Source of the DNA: Gemmatimonadota bacterium
GTDB lineage: Bacteria > Gemmatimonadota > Gemmatimonadetes > Longimicrobiales > Gaopeijiaceae
Assembly (NCBI GenBank): GCA_022826565.1
Contig: JAJDUP010000058.1
Coordinates: 1-64,000 of the forward strand
Reading direction: 5' to 3'
DNA length: 64,000 nt
Shown here: positions 1-7,895 of the stretch, piece by piece
Position numbering within the stretch: the first letter of the stretch is position 1
How the letters are laid out: each line of letters opens with the position of its first letter
Notes under the pieces: model-generated
What the model saw: the letters and a program-made list of their open reading frames with translations, nothing else
Told to the model about the DNA's origin: nothing
Database searches by the model: none
Made by a program: the position numbers and the translations under genes

Positions 1-1283
1 CCGTCGGCGCGGAGGACCACCGTGTCGCCGGTGCGGAGCCAGCCGTCTGCATCGATGGCCTCGGCCGTCTCCTCCGGCTTCTCGTAATAGCCCTGGGTAA
101 TCATGTAGCCGCGGATCAGGAGCTCGCCTTCCTCGCCGGCGGCGATCTCTCGACCGGTCTCGGGGTCCACGACCTTGATCTCGAAGCCGGGCGCCGGGAA
201 GCCCGAGGCATCCGAGCGTTGCTCGGGCGTCGAGGTGCCGAAGGACATGGTGGCGAAGGTGAAGGTCTCCGTCATGCCCCAGCCGGTGAAGGTAGGCACC
301 ATCTCGGCCTGCACGCGGCGTGCGATGCGGGCGGAGCTCGTCATGCCGGACGGGAAGGTGCCGAACCGCAGGCTGGAGATGTCCCGCGGCGTCCGCGCCA
401 GGGAATCGAGATACTCCTTGTAGTGGGTGTCGAAGCCGTGGGTGATGGTGCCCCTCTCGGCCTCGACCAGCCGCATGCACTCGTCGGCGTCGAAGCGGTC
501 CAGCAGCACGTGCTTGGCGCCGGCGATCACCGCGATCAGCCCGGCCTCGCTGAAGCCGTACATGTGAAAGAGCGGCAGCGGGTTGACGATCGCGTCCTCG
601 AAGGTGAGGCCGATGCGGTTGGCGCGCTCCCGCATGTTGCGGATCATCACGTGGGTGTGCAGAACGCCCTTGGGATGCCCGGTGGTACCCGAGGTGTAGC
701 CGATCATCACCGGCGCGTCGGGATCGACCGCGTCCGCCCGGGCGGCGAGCGCGGCATCGCTCACCGCCTCGCCGCCGGTGAGCAACGCCTCCCAGCCCAG
801 CGTGCCCGGCACGGCGCTTTCGCCGACGACGACCAGCCGGCGGAGACGCGGGAAGCCCTCGATGTTCGCCGCGCACGGGTCCTGCGCCGCCAGATTGGGG
901 AGCACGTCGGCGAGCATGGCCGCGTAGTCCACCGGGCCGGAGCGGTCGATGCTGATCCAGGTGCCGCTGTCGGACTGGCGCACCGTGTAGGCCACGTCGT
1001 CCGTGCGATAGCGGGTGTTGAGCGGCACCAGAACGGCGCCGATCTTGGCGATGGCGAAAGTGAGAAAGAGCCATTCCGGCCGGTTGTTCATCCAGAGCGC
1101 GACGTGCTCGCCCTGCTCCACCCCGAGCGCCATCAGCCCCTTGGCGATACGGTTCACCTCTCGGTCGTACACGCGGTAGGTCCAGCACCTGCCGTCGCAG
1201 ACCAGCGCCTCGCGCCCACCCCAGCGCCGGGCGGCCTCCGCCGGCAGGTCGCCCAGCCTCTCCTTCGGGTACCACTCGAACAT
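1..1283 (-). CDS. AMP-dependent acyl-CoA synthetase/ligase (C-terminus cut by window edge)
   Basis: Reading from the ATG at 1283 (MFEWYPKERLGDLP), the frame stays open for about 427 codons to the left edge, so the C-terminal lid domain is missing. The P-loop-like motif of the ANL superfamily, YTSGTTGHPKGVLHTH, lies near residues 194-210. WGMTETFTFATMSFG and an RTGDTVVLRADG stretch follow at the expected places. Family members activate a carboxylate to an acyl-adenylate and then form the CoA thioester. The substrate is not evident; it resembles medium/long-chain fatty-acid-CoA ligases. It starts 17 bases after the stop of the FAD/GcvT gene, so the two are probably co-transcribed. It is cytoplasmic, with no signal peptide. 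Confidence 0.88.
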   Translation of the reverse strand, partial: MFEWYPKERLGDLPAEAARRWGGREALVCDGRCWTYRVYDREVNRIAKGLMALGVEQGEHVALWMNNRPEWLFLTFAIAKIGAVLVPLNTRYRTDDVAYTVRQSDSGTWISIDRSGPVDYAAMLADVLPNLAAQDPCAANIEGFPRLRRLVVVGESAVPGTLGWEALLTGGEAVSDAALAARADAVDPDAPVMIGYTSGTTGHPKGVLHTHVMIRNMRERANRIGLTFEDAIVNPLPLFHMYGFSEAGLIAVIAGAKHVLLDRFDADECMRLVEAERGTITHGFDTHYKEYLDSLARTPRDISSLRFGTFPSGMTSSARIARRVQAEMVPTFTGWGMTETFTFATMSFGTSTPEQRSDASGFPAPGFEIKVVDPETGREIAAGEEGELLIRGYMITQGYYEKPEETAEAIDADGWLRTGDTVVLRAD

Positions 1284-1300
1284 GTGCTTCCCCGTCGCCC

Positions 1301-3748
1301 TCAACTACGCAGCCGCTCGCCCGCCGGATCGTAGAAGGGCGCGAGCGACACCGTCGCGGGCAGGCGCTCGCCGGCGATGTCGATCGCGTAGGTTCCCTCG
1401 TCGAGCGCTTCCCACCGGCGCGGGCGCTCGCTCAGCAGGTAGCCCATGCCGACCGGCCGCTCGAAGCCGTAGCCGAACGCCGCAGACGTGATCCGGCCCA
1501 CGACCCGGTCGTCCAGATAGATGGTCTCGTCGTGGAACATTAAGGGCTCGGGCGCACCCAGCATCACGTGCACGAGGCGCTGGCTGAGCCCCTCGTCACG
1601 CTGGCGCTCAAGCGCGGCCCGGCCGATGAAATCGGCATCCTTCCTGAACGACACGGCGAAACCCAGGCCCGCCTCCAGCGGCGTCTCCGCCTGCGTGATG
1701 TCGTGGCCCCAGTGGCGGTAGCCTTTCTCGCTCCTGAGCGAATCCATGGCGTGGATGCCGCAGAGCCGGACACCGAGATTGGCGCCCGCCTCCACCAGCC
1801 GGTCGAAGATCGGCACGACGTACTCGGTCGCGATGTGCAGCTCCCAGCCGAGCTCGCCCACGTAGGAGACCCGCATCGCCCGTGCGTGCGCGTAGCCCAT
1901 GTCGATGTCCTGGCAGGTGCCGAAGGGGAAGGCGTCGTTGGAGAGGTCGGCATCGCTCACCCGGCTCAACAACGTCCTGGCGTTGGGCCCCATCACGGCG
2001 AGCACGCCCGAGCCCGAGGTCACGTCGGTCAGGTAGACCCGCGCACCGTCGCTCAGGTTGCGCTCGATCCAGGTGCGATCGCGGGTCTGGGAGGCCGCCG
2101 AGGTCACCACCAAATAGCGGTCGTCGGCGAGGCGGGTGACGGTGAGGTCCGCCTCGATCCCGCCCCGCTTGTTGAGGAGCTGCGTGTAGACGATCTTGCC
2201 CGCCGGCACGGCGACGTTGTTGGCGCAGAGGCGCTGCAACTCGCGCTCCGCATCCGGCCCCTGCACCAGGTACTTGGCGAAGAAGCTCATATCGAGGATG
2301 CCGACGGCGTGGCGCACGGCGTGGTGCTCTCCCCGCACGCAATCGAACCAGTTCTGCTTGCCCCAGGCGTACGCGTAAGCAGGCTCCTCGCCGGCGGGCG
2401 CGAACCAGTTGGCGCGCTCCCAGCCCGCCGCCTCGCCGAAGCAGGCGTTGTGGGCGGCGAGGCGCGCGTGCAGCGGGCTGAGCCGCACCGGCCGGGCCGT
2501 CTCCACCTGCCGGTGAGGCCAGTGCATCGCGAAGAGCAGGCCGAGGCTCTCCCGCGTGCGGTCGGCCAGGTAGCGGCGGTTGTTTTGGAACTCGGCGAAG
2601 CGCGAGATGTCGAGTTCGGCCAGGTCCACCGTCGGCTGCCCCTCGACGATCCATTCCGACATCACCTTGCCGGCGCCGGCGGCGCTGAGGATCCCTTGGC
2701 TGTTGAAGCCGGCGGCCACGAAGAAGCGCGCAAGCTCCGGCGCCTCGCCGAGCACGAACTTGTTGTCCGGCGTGAAGCTCTCGGGCCCGTTCATGAACTG
2801 GCGGATCGGCGCCTGCTCCAGCACAGGCAGCAGCTCGATCGCGTTGGTCATCGGCTGCTCGAAATGGTCCCAGTCCTCCGGCAACTCCACGAACTCGGCG
2901 CCGGTGGGCAGCTTTTCCAGCGGCAGCGGCTTGGATACCGGCTCGAACGAGCCGACGAGGAGGCGGCCCGCGTCCTCCTTCACGTAGATATAGCCATCGG
3001 TGTCGCGGAGGATCGGCACGTCGGGGGACAGCCCCTCGATCGGATCGGTCACCACGTACATGTGCTCGGCCGCGTAGAGCGGCACGCTGACGCCCGCCAT
3101 CAGCCCGATCTCGCGGGCCCAGATGCCGCCGCAGTTGACGACTGTCTCGCAGGCGACGGTGCCGCGCTCCGTGCGGACGCCGGATACCGCGCCGTTCCTG
3201 CGCTCGAAGCCGGTGACGGCCGTCTCCTCGAAGATGCGCGCGCCGCCCGCCCGCGCGCCCTTGGCGAGAGCCATGGCGGTATCGACCGGATTGGTCTGGC
3301 CGTCGCCGGGGATGTAGATCGCGCCCTTGATCCGCGAGACATCCATCAGCGGATAGAGCGCCTTCGCCTCGTTCAGGCCGATCTCATAGGCGTCGACGCC
3401 GAAGCAGTCGCCGAGCGCGGCCATGCGCCTGATCTCGGTGAGCCGTTCGTCGGTGCGGGCGATGGGCATGCTGCCCTTGCGGCGGAAGCCCGTCGCCTGG
3501 CCGGTCTCGGCCTCCAGCGATTCGTAAAGGCCGACGCCGTAGCGCGCGAGCTCGGTCAGCGTGGAGGTGGCGCGGAGCTGGTTGACCAGACCCGCGGCGT
3601 GCCACGACGTGCCGCCGGTGAGGTGCCCCCGCTCCAGCAGGACCACGTCGCGCCGACCTAGCTGGGTGAGGTGGTAAGCGATGCTGCACCCGATGATGCC
3701 ACCGCCGACGATCACCACCTCGGCCTGGGTGGGTAACGCTTCGCTCAT
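1301..3748 (-). CDS. FAD-dependent oxidoreductase with GcvT-type folate-binding C-terminus (dimethylglycine/sarcosine dehydrogenase-like)
   Basis: 815 residues, the usual length of the DMGDH/sarcosine dehydrogenase family. The N-terminal Rossmann motif GGGIIG is at residues 14-19. TSWHAAGL near residue 50 contains the histidine that carries covalent 8-alpha-linked FAD in dimethylglycine dehydrogenase. From about residue 430 the sequence is an aminomethyltransferase (GcvT) fold, including VSYVGELGWELH. Family members demethylate an N-methyl amine and pass the one-carbon unit to tetrahydrofolate. The natural amine cannot be read from sequence; dimethylglycine, sarcosine or a related methylamine are candidates. 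It is the first gene of a minus-strand pair with the acyl-CoA ligase and is divergent from the peroxiredoxins. Confidence 0.87.
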   Translation of the reverse strand: MSEALPTQAEVVIVGGGIIGCSIAYHLTQLGRRDVVLLERGHLTGGTSWHAAGLVNQLRATSTLTELARYGVGLYESLEAETGQATGFRRKGSMPIARTDERLTEIRRMAALGDCFGVDAYEIGLNEAKALYPLMDVSRIKGAIYIPGDGQTNPVDTAMALAKGARAGGARIFEETAVTGFERRNGAVSGVRTERGTVACETVVNCGGIWAREIGLMAGVSVPLYAAEHMYVVTDPIEGLSPDVPILRDTDGYIYVKEDAGRLLVGSFEPVSKPLPLEKLPTGAEFVELPEDWDHFEQPMTNAIELLPVLEQAPIRQFMNGPESFTPDNKFVLGEAPELARFFVAAGFNSQGILSAAGAGKVMSEWIVEGQPTVDLAELDISRFAEFQNNRRYLADRTRESLGLLFAMHWPHRQVETARPVRLSPLHARLAAHNACFGEAAGWERANWFAPAGEEPAYAYAWGKQNWFDCVRGEHHAVRHAVGILDMSFFAKYLVQGPDAERELQRLCANNVAVPAGKIVYTQLLNKRGGIEADLTVTRLADDRYLVVTSAASQTRDRTWIERNLSDGARVYLTDVTSGSGVLAVMGPNARTLLSRVSDADLSNDAFPFGTCQDIDMGYAHARAMRVSYVGELGWELHIATEYVVPIFDRLVEAGANLGVRLCGIHAMDSLRSEKGYRHWGHDITQAETPLEAGLGFAVSFRKDADFIGRAALERQRDEGLSQRLVHVMLGAPEPLMFHDETIYLDDRVVGRITSAAFGYGFERPVGMGYLLSERPRRWEALDEGTYAIDIAGERLPATVSLAPFYDPAGERLRS

Positions 3749-3886
3749 CGCTCCCTCGCCCGCATGGGGCCTCCAGTACTGCGCCGCGCCGTGCCGCCGC
3801 CGGATTCCCTAGCACGCACGCGCCCGGCGGAAAACGGAGCGGGGGACGGCCGCCTGAGAGCGCACCGCCGGCGCCCCGCGCGGGGT

Positions 3887-3915
3887 TTGCATTCCCGCGG
3901 CGCTCTTCGCATAGT
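3887..3915 (+). promoter_or_regulatory. candidate sigma70-type promoter of the first peroxiredoxin gene
   Basis: TTGCAT (3887-3892) and CATAGT (3910-3915) are separated by 17 bases, with the predicted start near 3922 and a leader of about 48 bases to the ATG at 3970. The -35 box is a weak match. The call rests on spacing and position in the 221-base divergent gap. The rest of that gap (3749-3886) is GC-rich and shows nothing else I can assign. Confidence 0.35.
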
Positions 3916-3969
3916 GCGCGCCAACCGGGGCGGACCCGGCGATCCAACATGCCAGAGGAGAGGGAGACA

Positions 3970-4455
3970 ATGGCAATCAGCGCAGGCGACAAGATGCCGT
4001 CGGTCGATTTCAAGATGCTGACCGCGGACGGGCTCACGGACGTGGCGAGCGACGACTACTTCGCGGGCAAGAAGACTGCGCTCTTCGCCGTCCCCGGCGC
4101 ATTCACGCCGACCTGCTCGGCCAAGCACGTGCCGAGCTACCTGGCGCAGGCCGATGCGCTCAAGGCCAAGGGCGTCGATCAGATCGCCTGCGTCTCGGTC
4201 AACGACGCGTTCGTGATGAAGGCCTGGGGCGCGGACACGGGCAGCGGCGATACCATCGACATGCTGGCGGACGGCAACGGCGAGTTCGCGCGGGCCACGG
4301 GGCTCACCCTCGATGCGCGCGGCTTCGGGCTCGGCGAGCGGACGACGCGGTTCTCCATGATCGTCGACGACGGCACGGTCACCGCCCTCAACGTGGAAGA
4401 GAACCCGACGGAGATGATCGTGAGCAGCGCGGAGCACATGCTCACGCAGCTCTGA
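3970..4455 (+). CDS. peroxiredoxin, Prx5-like
   Basis: 161 residues from the ATG at 3970. This start is preferred over the in-frame ATG at 3949 because GGAGAGGGAG sits just upstream and the protein then begins MAISAGDKMP, as in the family. The peroxidatic motif PGAFTPTCS places the active-site cysteine at C49, and C74 (DQIACVSVNDAF) is the only other candidate resolving position. Prx5-type enzymes reduce H2O2 and organic peroxides in the cytoplasm with thioredoxin or glutaredoxin. A second, unrelated-class peroxiredoxin follows 177 bases downstream, which suggests a small peroxide-defence cluster. Confidence 0.93.
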   Translation: MAISAGDKMPSVDFKMLTADGLTDVASDDYFAGKKTALFAVPGAFTPTCSAKHVPSYLAQADALKAKGVDQIACVSVNDAFVMKAWGADTGSGDTIDMLADGNGEFARATGLTLDARGFGLGERTTRFSMIVDDGTVTALNVEENPTEMIVSSAEHMLTQL

Positions 4456-4467
4456 TCCCGTCCATCC

Positions 4468-4566
4468 TGCGCAGCCCCCCGCATTAGGCGCTTGCGTGGC
4501 GGGCTGCGCACACCACATTGTCGGGTATCGGCGGCCGTCACGGCGCGCGTGGGGTCGTTCGACCCC
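4468..4566 (+). terminator. hairpins between the two peroxiredoxin genes
   Basis: Two structures lie in the 177-base gap. A 10-bp stem pairs TGCGCAGCCC (4468-4477) with GGGCTGCGCA (4501-4510). A perfect palindrome GGGGTCG-TT-CGACCCC (4551-4566) is followed by GTTT. Either could end or attenuate transcription of the first gene. Neither has a long U-tract, so this is tentative. Confidence 0.35.
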
Positions 4567-4632
4567 GTTTCGGAAATCCCGCCGGCCTGCACGGCGGCCG
4601 GTGCTGGGACGCGCAGGAGGAGACATCAGGCG

Positions 4633-5292
4633 ATGGCACTGAGAATTGGCGACGACGCACCCAACTTCACGGCGGACACGACCGAAGGATCGATCGACTT
4701 TCACGACTGGATCGGCGACGGCTGGGCGATATTGTTTTCCCACCCCAAGGACTTCACGCCGGTCTGCACGACGGAGCTGGGCTACATGGCCGGGCTCAAG
4801 TCGGAGTTCGAGAAGCGCAACTGCAAGGTCCTCGGCCTCAGCGTGGACGGCGTGAGCGACCACCACGCCTGGTCGAAGGACATCGAGAGCTCGCAGGGGC
4901 ACGCGCTCAACTACCCGCTCGTGGGCGACCCGGAGCTGAAGGTCGTGAAGGAATACGACATGCTGCCCGCCGATGCTGGCGACACCAGCGTGGGCCGTAC
5001 CCCGATGGACAACGCCACCGCGCGTTCGGTCTTCATCATCGGTCCCGACAAACGCATCAAGGCCACCCTGACCTACCCGATGAGCACCGGTCGCAACTTC
5101 GCCGAGATCCTGCGCCTGCTCGACTCGATCCAGCTGACGGCGGCGCAGCAGGTGGCCACGCCGGCGAACTGGGAGGACGGGGACGACGTGATCATCCTGC
5201 CCGCCGTGTCCAACGAGGTGGCCCGGGAGAAGTACCCGGACGGCTGGGACGAGCCGCTGCCGTACATCCGCATCGTTCCGCAGCCGGAATAG
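4633..5292 (+). CDS. peroxiredoxin, Prx6-like (1-Cys type)
   Basis: 219 residues starting at the ATG at 4633, with AGGAGGAGA about 10 bases upstream. The longer in-frame extension to 4492 has no such site. The motif HPKDFTPVCTTELG gives peroxidatic cysteine C45. The length and the long C-terminal arm (GDDVIILPAVSNEVAREKYPDGW) match the Prx6/1-Cys group rather than AhpC. C62 (EKRNCKVLG) is present but lies outside a typical resolving position. It reduces peroxides in the cytoplasm. Having Prx5- and Prx6-type enzymes side by side suggests partly overlapping substrates. Confidence 0.94.
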   Translation: MALRIGDDAPNFTADTTEGSIDFHDWIGDGWAILFSHPKDFTPVCTTELGYMAGLKSEFEKRNCKVLGLSVDGVSDHHAWSKDIESSQGHALNYPLVGDPELKVVKEYDMLPADAGDTSVGRTPMDNATARSVFIIGPDKRIKATLTYPMSTGRNFAEILRLLDSIQLTAAQQVATPANWEDGDDVIILPAVSNEVAREKYPDGWDEPLPYIRIVPQPE

Positions 5293-5365
5293 GTACGGTT
5301 CGGGTGGGCCCCCGGGGGGGTCACTTCCGGGCGGCCGGAGCCTTTGTGCCCCGGCCTGAGCCAAC

Positions 5366-5382
5366 CCTGACGTAGCGTCAGG
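5366..5382 (+). promoter_or_regulatory. short hairpin just before the dihydropyrimidinase start
   Basis: CCTGACG-TAG-CGTCAGG is a perfect 7-bp stem ending six bases before the ATG at 5388, where no Shine-Dalgarno sequence is visible. It may be the tail of the Prx6 transcript (it is followed by CTTTC) or may influence translation of the next gene. Confidence 0.35.
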
Positions 5383-5387
5383 CTTTC

Positions 5388-6821
5388 ATGAGCGAACTGC
5401 TGATCGCGGGCGGCACTGTGGTCACCGGGGACCACATGGGACCCGGCGACGTACTCGTCCGCGATGGGCGCATCGCGGCGGTCGGGCCGGATCTGCAGGC
5501 TAACGGAGTGCTCGATCGCGACGCGTTCGAGCATCAGGGCGGCCGAATCCTCGACGCCAGCGGCCACTGGGTGATGCCCGGGGGCATCGACACGCACACC
5601 CACCTCGCCCACCCCATCGACCGCCTTGGCATCACCACCGCGGACGATTTCTTTTCCGGCACCGTAGCCGGTGCATGCGGCGGCGTGACCACGATCGTCG
5701 ACTTTTCCCTGCAGCGGCGCGGCGAGTCCCTGATCGAGGCGCGCGACCGCCGTCTGGGCGAAATTGAGCCGGACGCCGTCATCGACTACAGCTTCCACAC
5801 GATCGTGACAGATGTACGCGGCGACGTACTCGCTGAAATACCTGTCCTGATTGAAGATGGCCTTCCTTCCTTCAAGGTCTACATGACCTACGGGGACAAG
5901 ATCGTCCACGACGGCGGCCTGCTGGGCATCCTGGAGGTCACGGCGGCCCATGGCGGGCTGGTCTACGTGCACTGCGAGAACGACTGCGCCGTAACGCACC
6001 TGATCGAAAAGCACCTCGAGACGGGCAGGACCGGGCCGGCGTTCCACAAGTCGAGCCGCCCCCCGGTCGTCGAGGCGGAGGCGACGCACCGGGCGATCAT
6101 GCTGGCCGGGGTAGCGAAGGCGCCGCTCTGCATCGCGCACGTGACTTCGGCGGGGGCGGCGCGTCATGTGGCGGAGGCGCGGGAGCGCGGCGAGGCGGTC
6201 GTGGCGGAGACCTGTCCGCAGTATCTGGTCCTGGATGACTCGGTGTACGACCCGGACGGGGGATTCGAGGTGGCGAAGTTCGTGTGCAGCCCCCCCATGC
6301 GCAGCGCCCTCCACCGCGACGCCCTCTGGGACGCGCTCGCCGCGGGGTCCGTCCAGCAGGTGTCTTCCGATCATGCCCCCTTCCACTTCCGCAACCAGAA
6401 GACGACCGGACGCGATAACTTCACCCGCATCCCCAACGGCCTGCCGGGTATCGAGACGCGGCTGCCGCTGGTCTTCACGGGAGGCGTGACGACCGGCCGG
6501 CTGACGCCACAGCAGTTCGTACAGGTCACCGCAACCAACCCGGCGCGCATCTTCGGACTCCATCCCCGCAAGGGGACGCTCGATGTGGGCGCCGACGCGG
6601 ATGTAATCGTCGTGGACCCCGATGCCGAGGTCGAGATCGACGCGGCGGGACTGCATTCGCGGGTCGACTACAGCCCGTATCAGGGGATGAAGGTGCGCGG
6701 CTTCCCCACGTGGACACTCTCTCGGGGCGAGGTGATCGTCGACCGCGGCGAGGTGACGGCCCCCCGGGGGAGGGGTCGGCGCGCGGAGCGGGGCCCGATC
6801 ACTTCGGAAGCGCTGCCCTGA
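5388..6821 (+). CDS. dihydropyrimidinase / D-hydantoinase family cyclic amidohydrolase
   Basis: 477 residues, normal length for the family. All metal ligands of the (beta/alpha)8 amidohydrolase are visible: H70 and H72 (DTHTHL), the carboxylatable lysine K163 (PSFKVYMTYGDK), H195 (VYVHCEND), H251 (IAHVTSAGA) and D328 (SSDHAPF). It opens cyclic diamides such as dihydrouracil or hydantoins, giving N-carbamoyl acids. No dihydropyrimidine dehydrogenase or beta-ureidopropionase is nearby. The converging neighbours (Ldh2-family dehydrogenase and AstE-like hydrolase) hint at a different ureide or hydantoin route. Cytoplasmic. Confidence 0.9.
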   Translation: MSELLIAGGTVVTGDHMGPGDVLVRDGRIAAVGPDLQANGVLDRDAFEHQGGRILDASGHWVMPGGIDTHTHLAHPIDRLGITTADDFFSGTVAGACGGVTTIVDFSLQRRGESLIEARDRRLGEIEPDAVIDYSFHTIVTDVRGDVLAEIPVLIEDGLPSFKVYMTYGDKIVHDGGLLGILEVTAAHGGLVYVHCENDCAVTHLIEKHLETGRTGPAFHKSSRPPVVEAEATHRAIMLAGVAKAPLCIAHVTSAGAARHVAEARERGEAVVAETCPQYLVLDDSVYDPDGGFEVAKFVCSPPMRSALHRDALWDALAAGSVQQVSSDHAPFHFRNQKTTGRDNFTRIPNGLPGIETRLPLVFTGGVTTGRLTPQQFVQVTATNPARIFGLHPRKGTLDVGADADVIVVDPDAEVEIDAAGLHSRVDYSPYQGMKVRGFPTWTLSRGEVIVDRGEVTAPRGRGRRAERGPITSEALP

Positions 6822-6832
6822 CGACCGACCGG

Positions 6833-6870
6833 CCCGGTACCCCGGAGCTCTCGGCAGCTCGGGGACCGGG
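6833..6870. terminator. bidirectional terminator-like hairpin between converging genes
   Basis: CCCGGT pairs with ACCGGG, CCCCG with CGGGG and AGCT with AGCT, with two one-base bulges and a six-base loop. It fills the 57-base gap between the ends of the hydantoinase gene and the AstE-like gene, where a shared terminator is expected. There is no strong T-tract on either side. Confidence 0.5.
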
Positions 6871-6878
6871 ACGCGCTA

Positions 6879-7895
6879 CTACCCCTCGGACGCGTCCCCA
6901 GCCCAGGTGTTCCCCCGCACCTCCTCGATGACCCCGAAGAAGCAGCACCATTCGCCTTCGAGCACTGCGGGGCGCGAGCGCAGGCCGAAGACCACGCCAT
7001 CCGCCGGCGCGGCGACCTCGGCCTGCACATCACCGTAGAGGTCGTAGACCCGACCCAGCGGCGTCCCCGCCGGCATCTCCGTCTCGAAGGGCACATCGGC
7101 ACTCCCCACCCACATCCCCGACGCCGGCGCCAGCAGCGCCCTCTGGTGGCCCATCCGCAGGCGCCCCGCGTAGCGTGCCTCGCCGTCGAGCATGCCGTAG
7201 TGCCGCAAGACATTCGCGTAGCTTCCCGCCAGATCCTCGGCCACCGTGTGAAAATCCGACGTCAGCGTCCGGCAGTTGCCGCCGAGTTCTACCGTGATCC
7301 CCGCCTTGCCGAGCTCGGCGATCTTCGATGACGGATTGGCGCCGCCCACCCCGCTCCGGAAGACGAGGTCCCACTGCGGGCCCATCGCGGCCGCGAGTCC
7401 CAGGCTGGGCGGATTGTCGGACGCGAAGATCATGTGGGCCAGGTAGGAATGCTCTCCGCCGGAGTGGATTGCGATCTGCAGGTCGCAGGCGTCGCGCATC
7501 GCCTGCCAGTGCGCCCACGCCGCCCGCTCGGTGGGATATCCGTCCGGCCGCCCGGGGTAGATCCGGTTCATGTCGTGCGAGAAGGTGTCGAGCGGGTCGC
7601 CGCGCTTGCCGGCCTCGAACGCGGGCACGTTCATCGCGGGCACGCCCACGACGGTGCCGCGCAGGTCGGCCGGCCGCAGGCCCTCGAAGAGCTTGAAGAT
7701 CGACAGCGCCCCCTCGGGTTCGTCGCCATGGGTCGCTCCGTTGATCCAGAGGACGGGGCCGTCCTCCTCGCCCCGGCAGATCAGGACCGGGATCTCGCGC
7801 ATCCGCCCGGAGGCGTCGAGGCCCACCGGGATCGCGCCTCGTGCGCTCGTGCCACGGGCCGCCCTGGCCGTCCCGACCGGGAATGCTTCAGACAT
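6879..7895 (-). CDS. succinylglutamate desuccinylase/aspartoacylase (AstE/AspA) family hydrolase
   Basis: 338 residues from the ATG at 7895. The first zinc motif NGATHGDEPEGA supplies H56 and E59, and the third ligand is H144 (IAIHSGGEHS), as in M14-like aspartoacylases. The C-terminal part looks like the added beta-barrel domain seen in this family (DLYGDVQAEVAAPADGVV). Members hydrolyse N-acyl amino acids or related amides. The start overlaps the stop of the upstream Ldh2-family gene by one base (TGATG), with GGAGGGG just before it, so translation is probably coupled. Expected substrate: a small acylated amino acid or ureido acid; not determinable here. Confidence 0.86.
   Translation of the reverse strand: MSEAFPVGTARAARGTSARGAIPVGLDASGRMREIPVLICRGEEDGPVLWINGATHGDEPEGALSIFKLFEGLRPADLRGTVVGVPAMNVPAFEAGKRGDPLDTFSHDMNRIYPGRPDGYPTERAAWAHWQAMRDACDLQIAIHSGGEHSYLAHMIFASDNPPSLGLAAAMGPQWDLVFRSGVGGANPSSKIAELGKAGITVELGGNCRTLTSDFHTVAEDLAGSYANVLRHYGMLDGEARYAGRLRMGHQRALLAPASGMWVGSADVPFETEMPAGTPLGRVYDLYGDVQAEVAAPADGVVFGLRSRPAVLEGEWCCFFGVIEEVRGNTWAGDASEG

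Noticed and set aside
219-1334. Long plus-strand frame opposite the acyl-CoA ligase
   Set aside because: Antisense shadow of the GC-rich minus-strand gene; no motif in the translation. The same applies to many long frames opposite or inside real genes.
3949-3969. Upstream ATG for the first peroxiredoxin
   Set aside because: The extra residues overlap the purine-rich ribosome site of the ATG at 3970 and are not part of the conserved fold.
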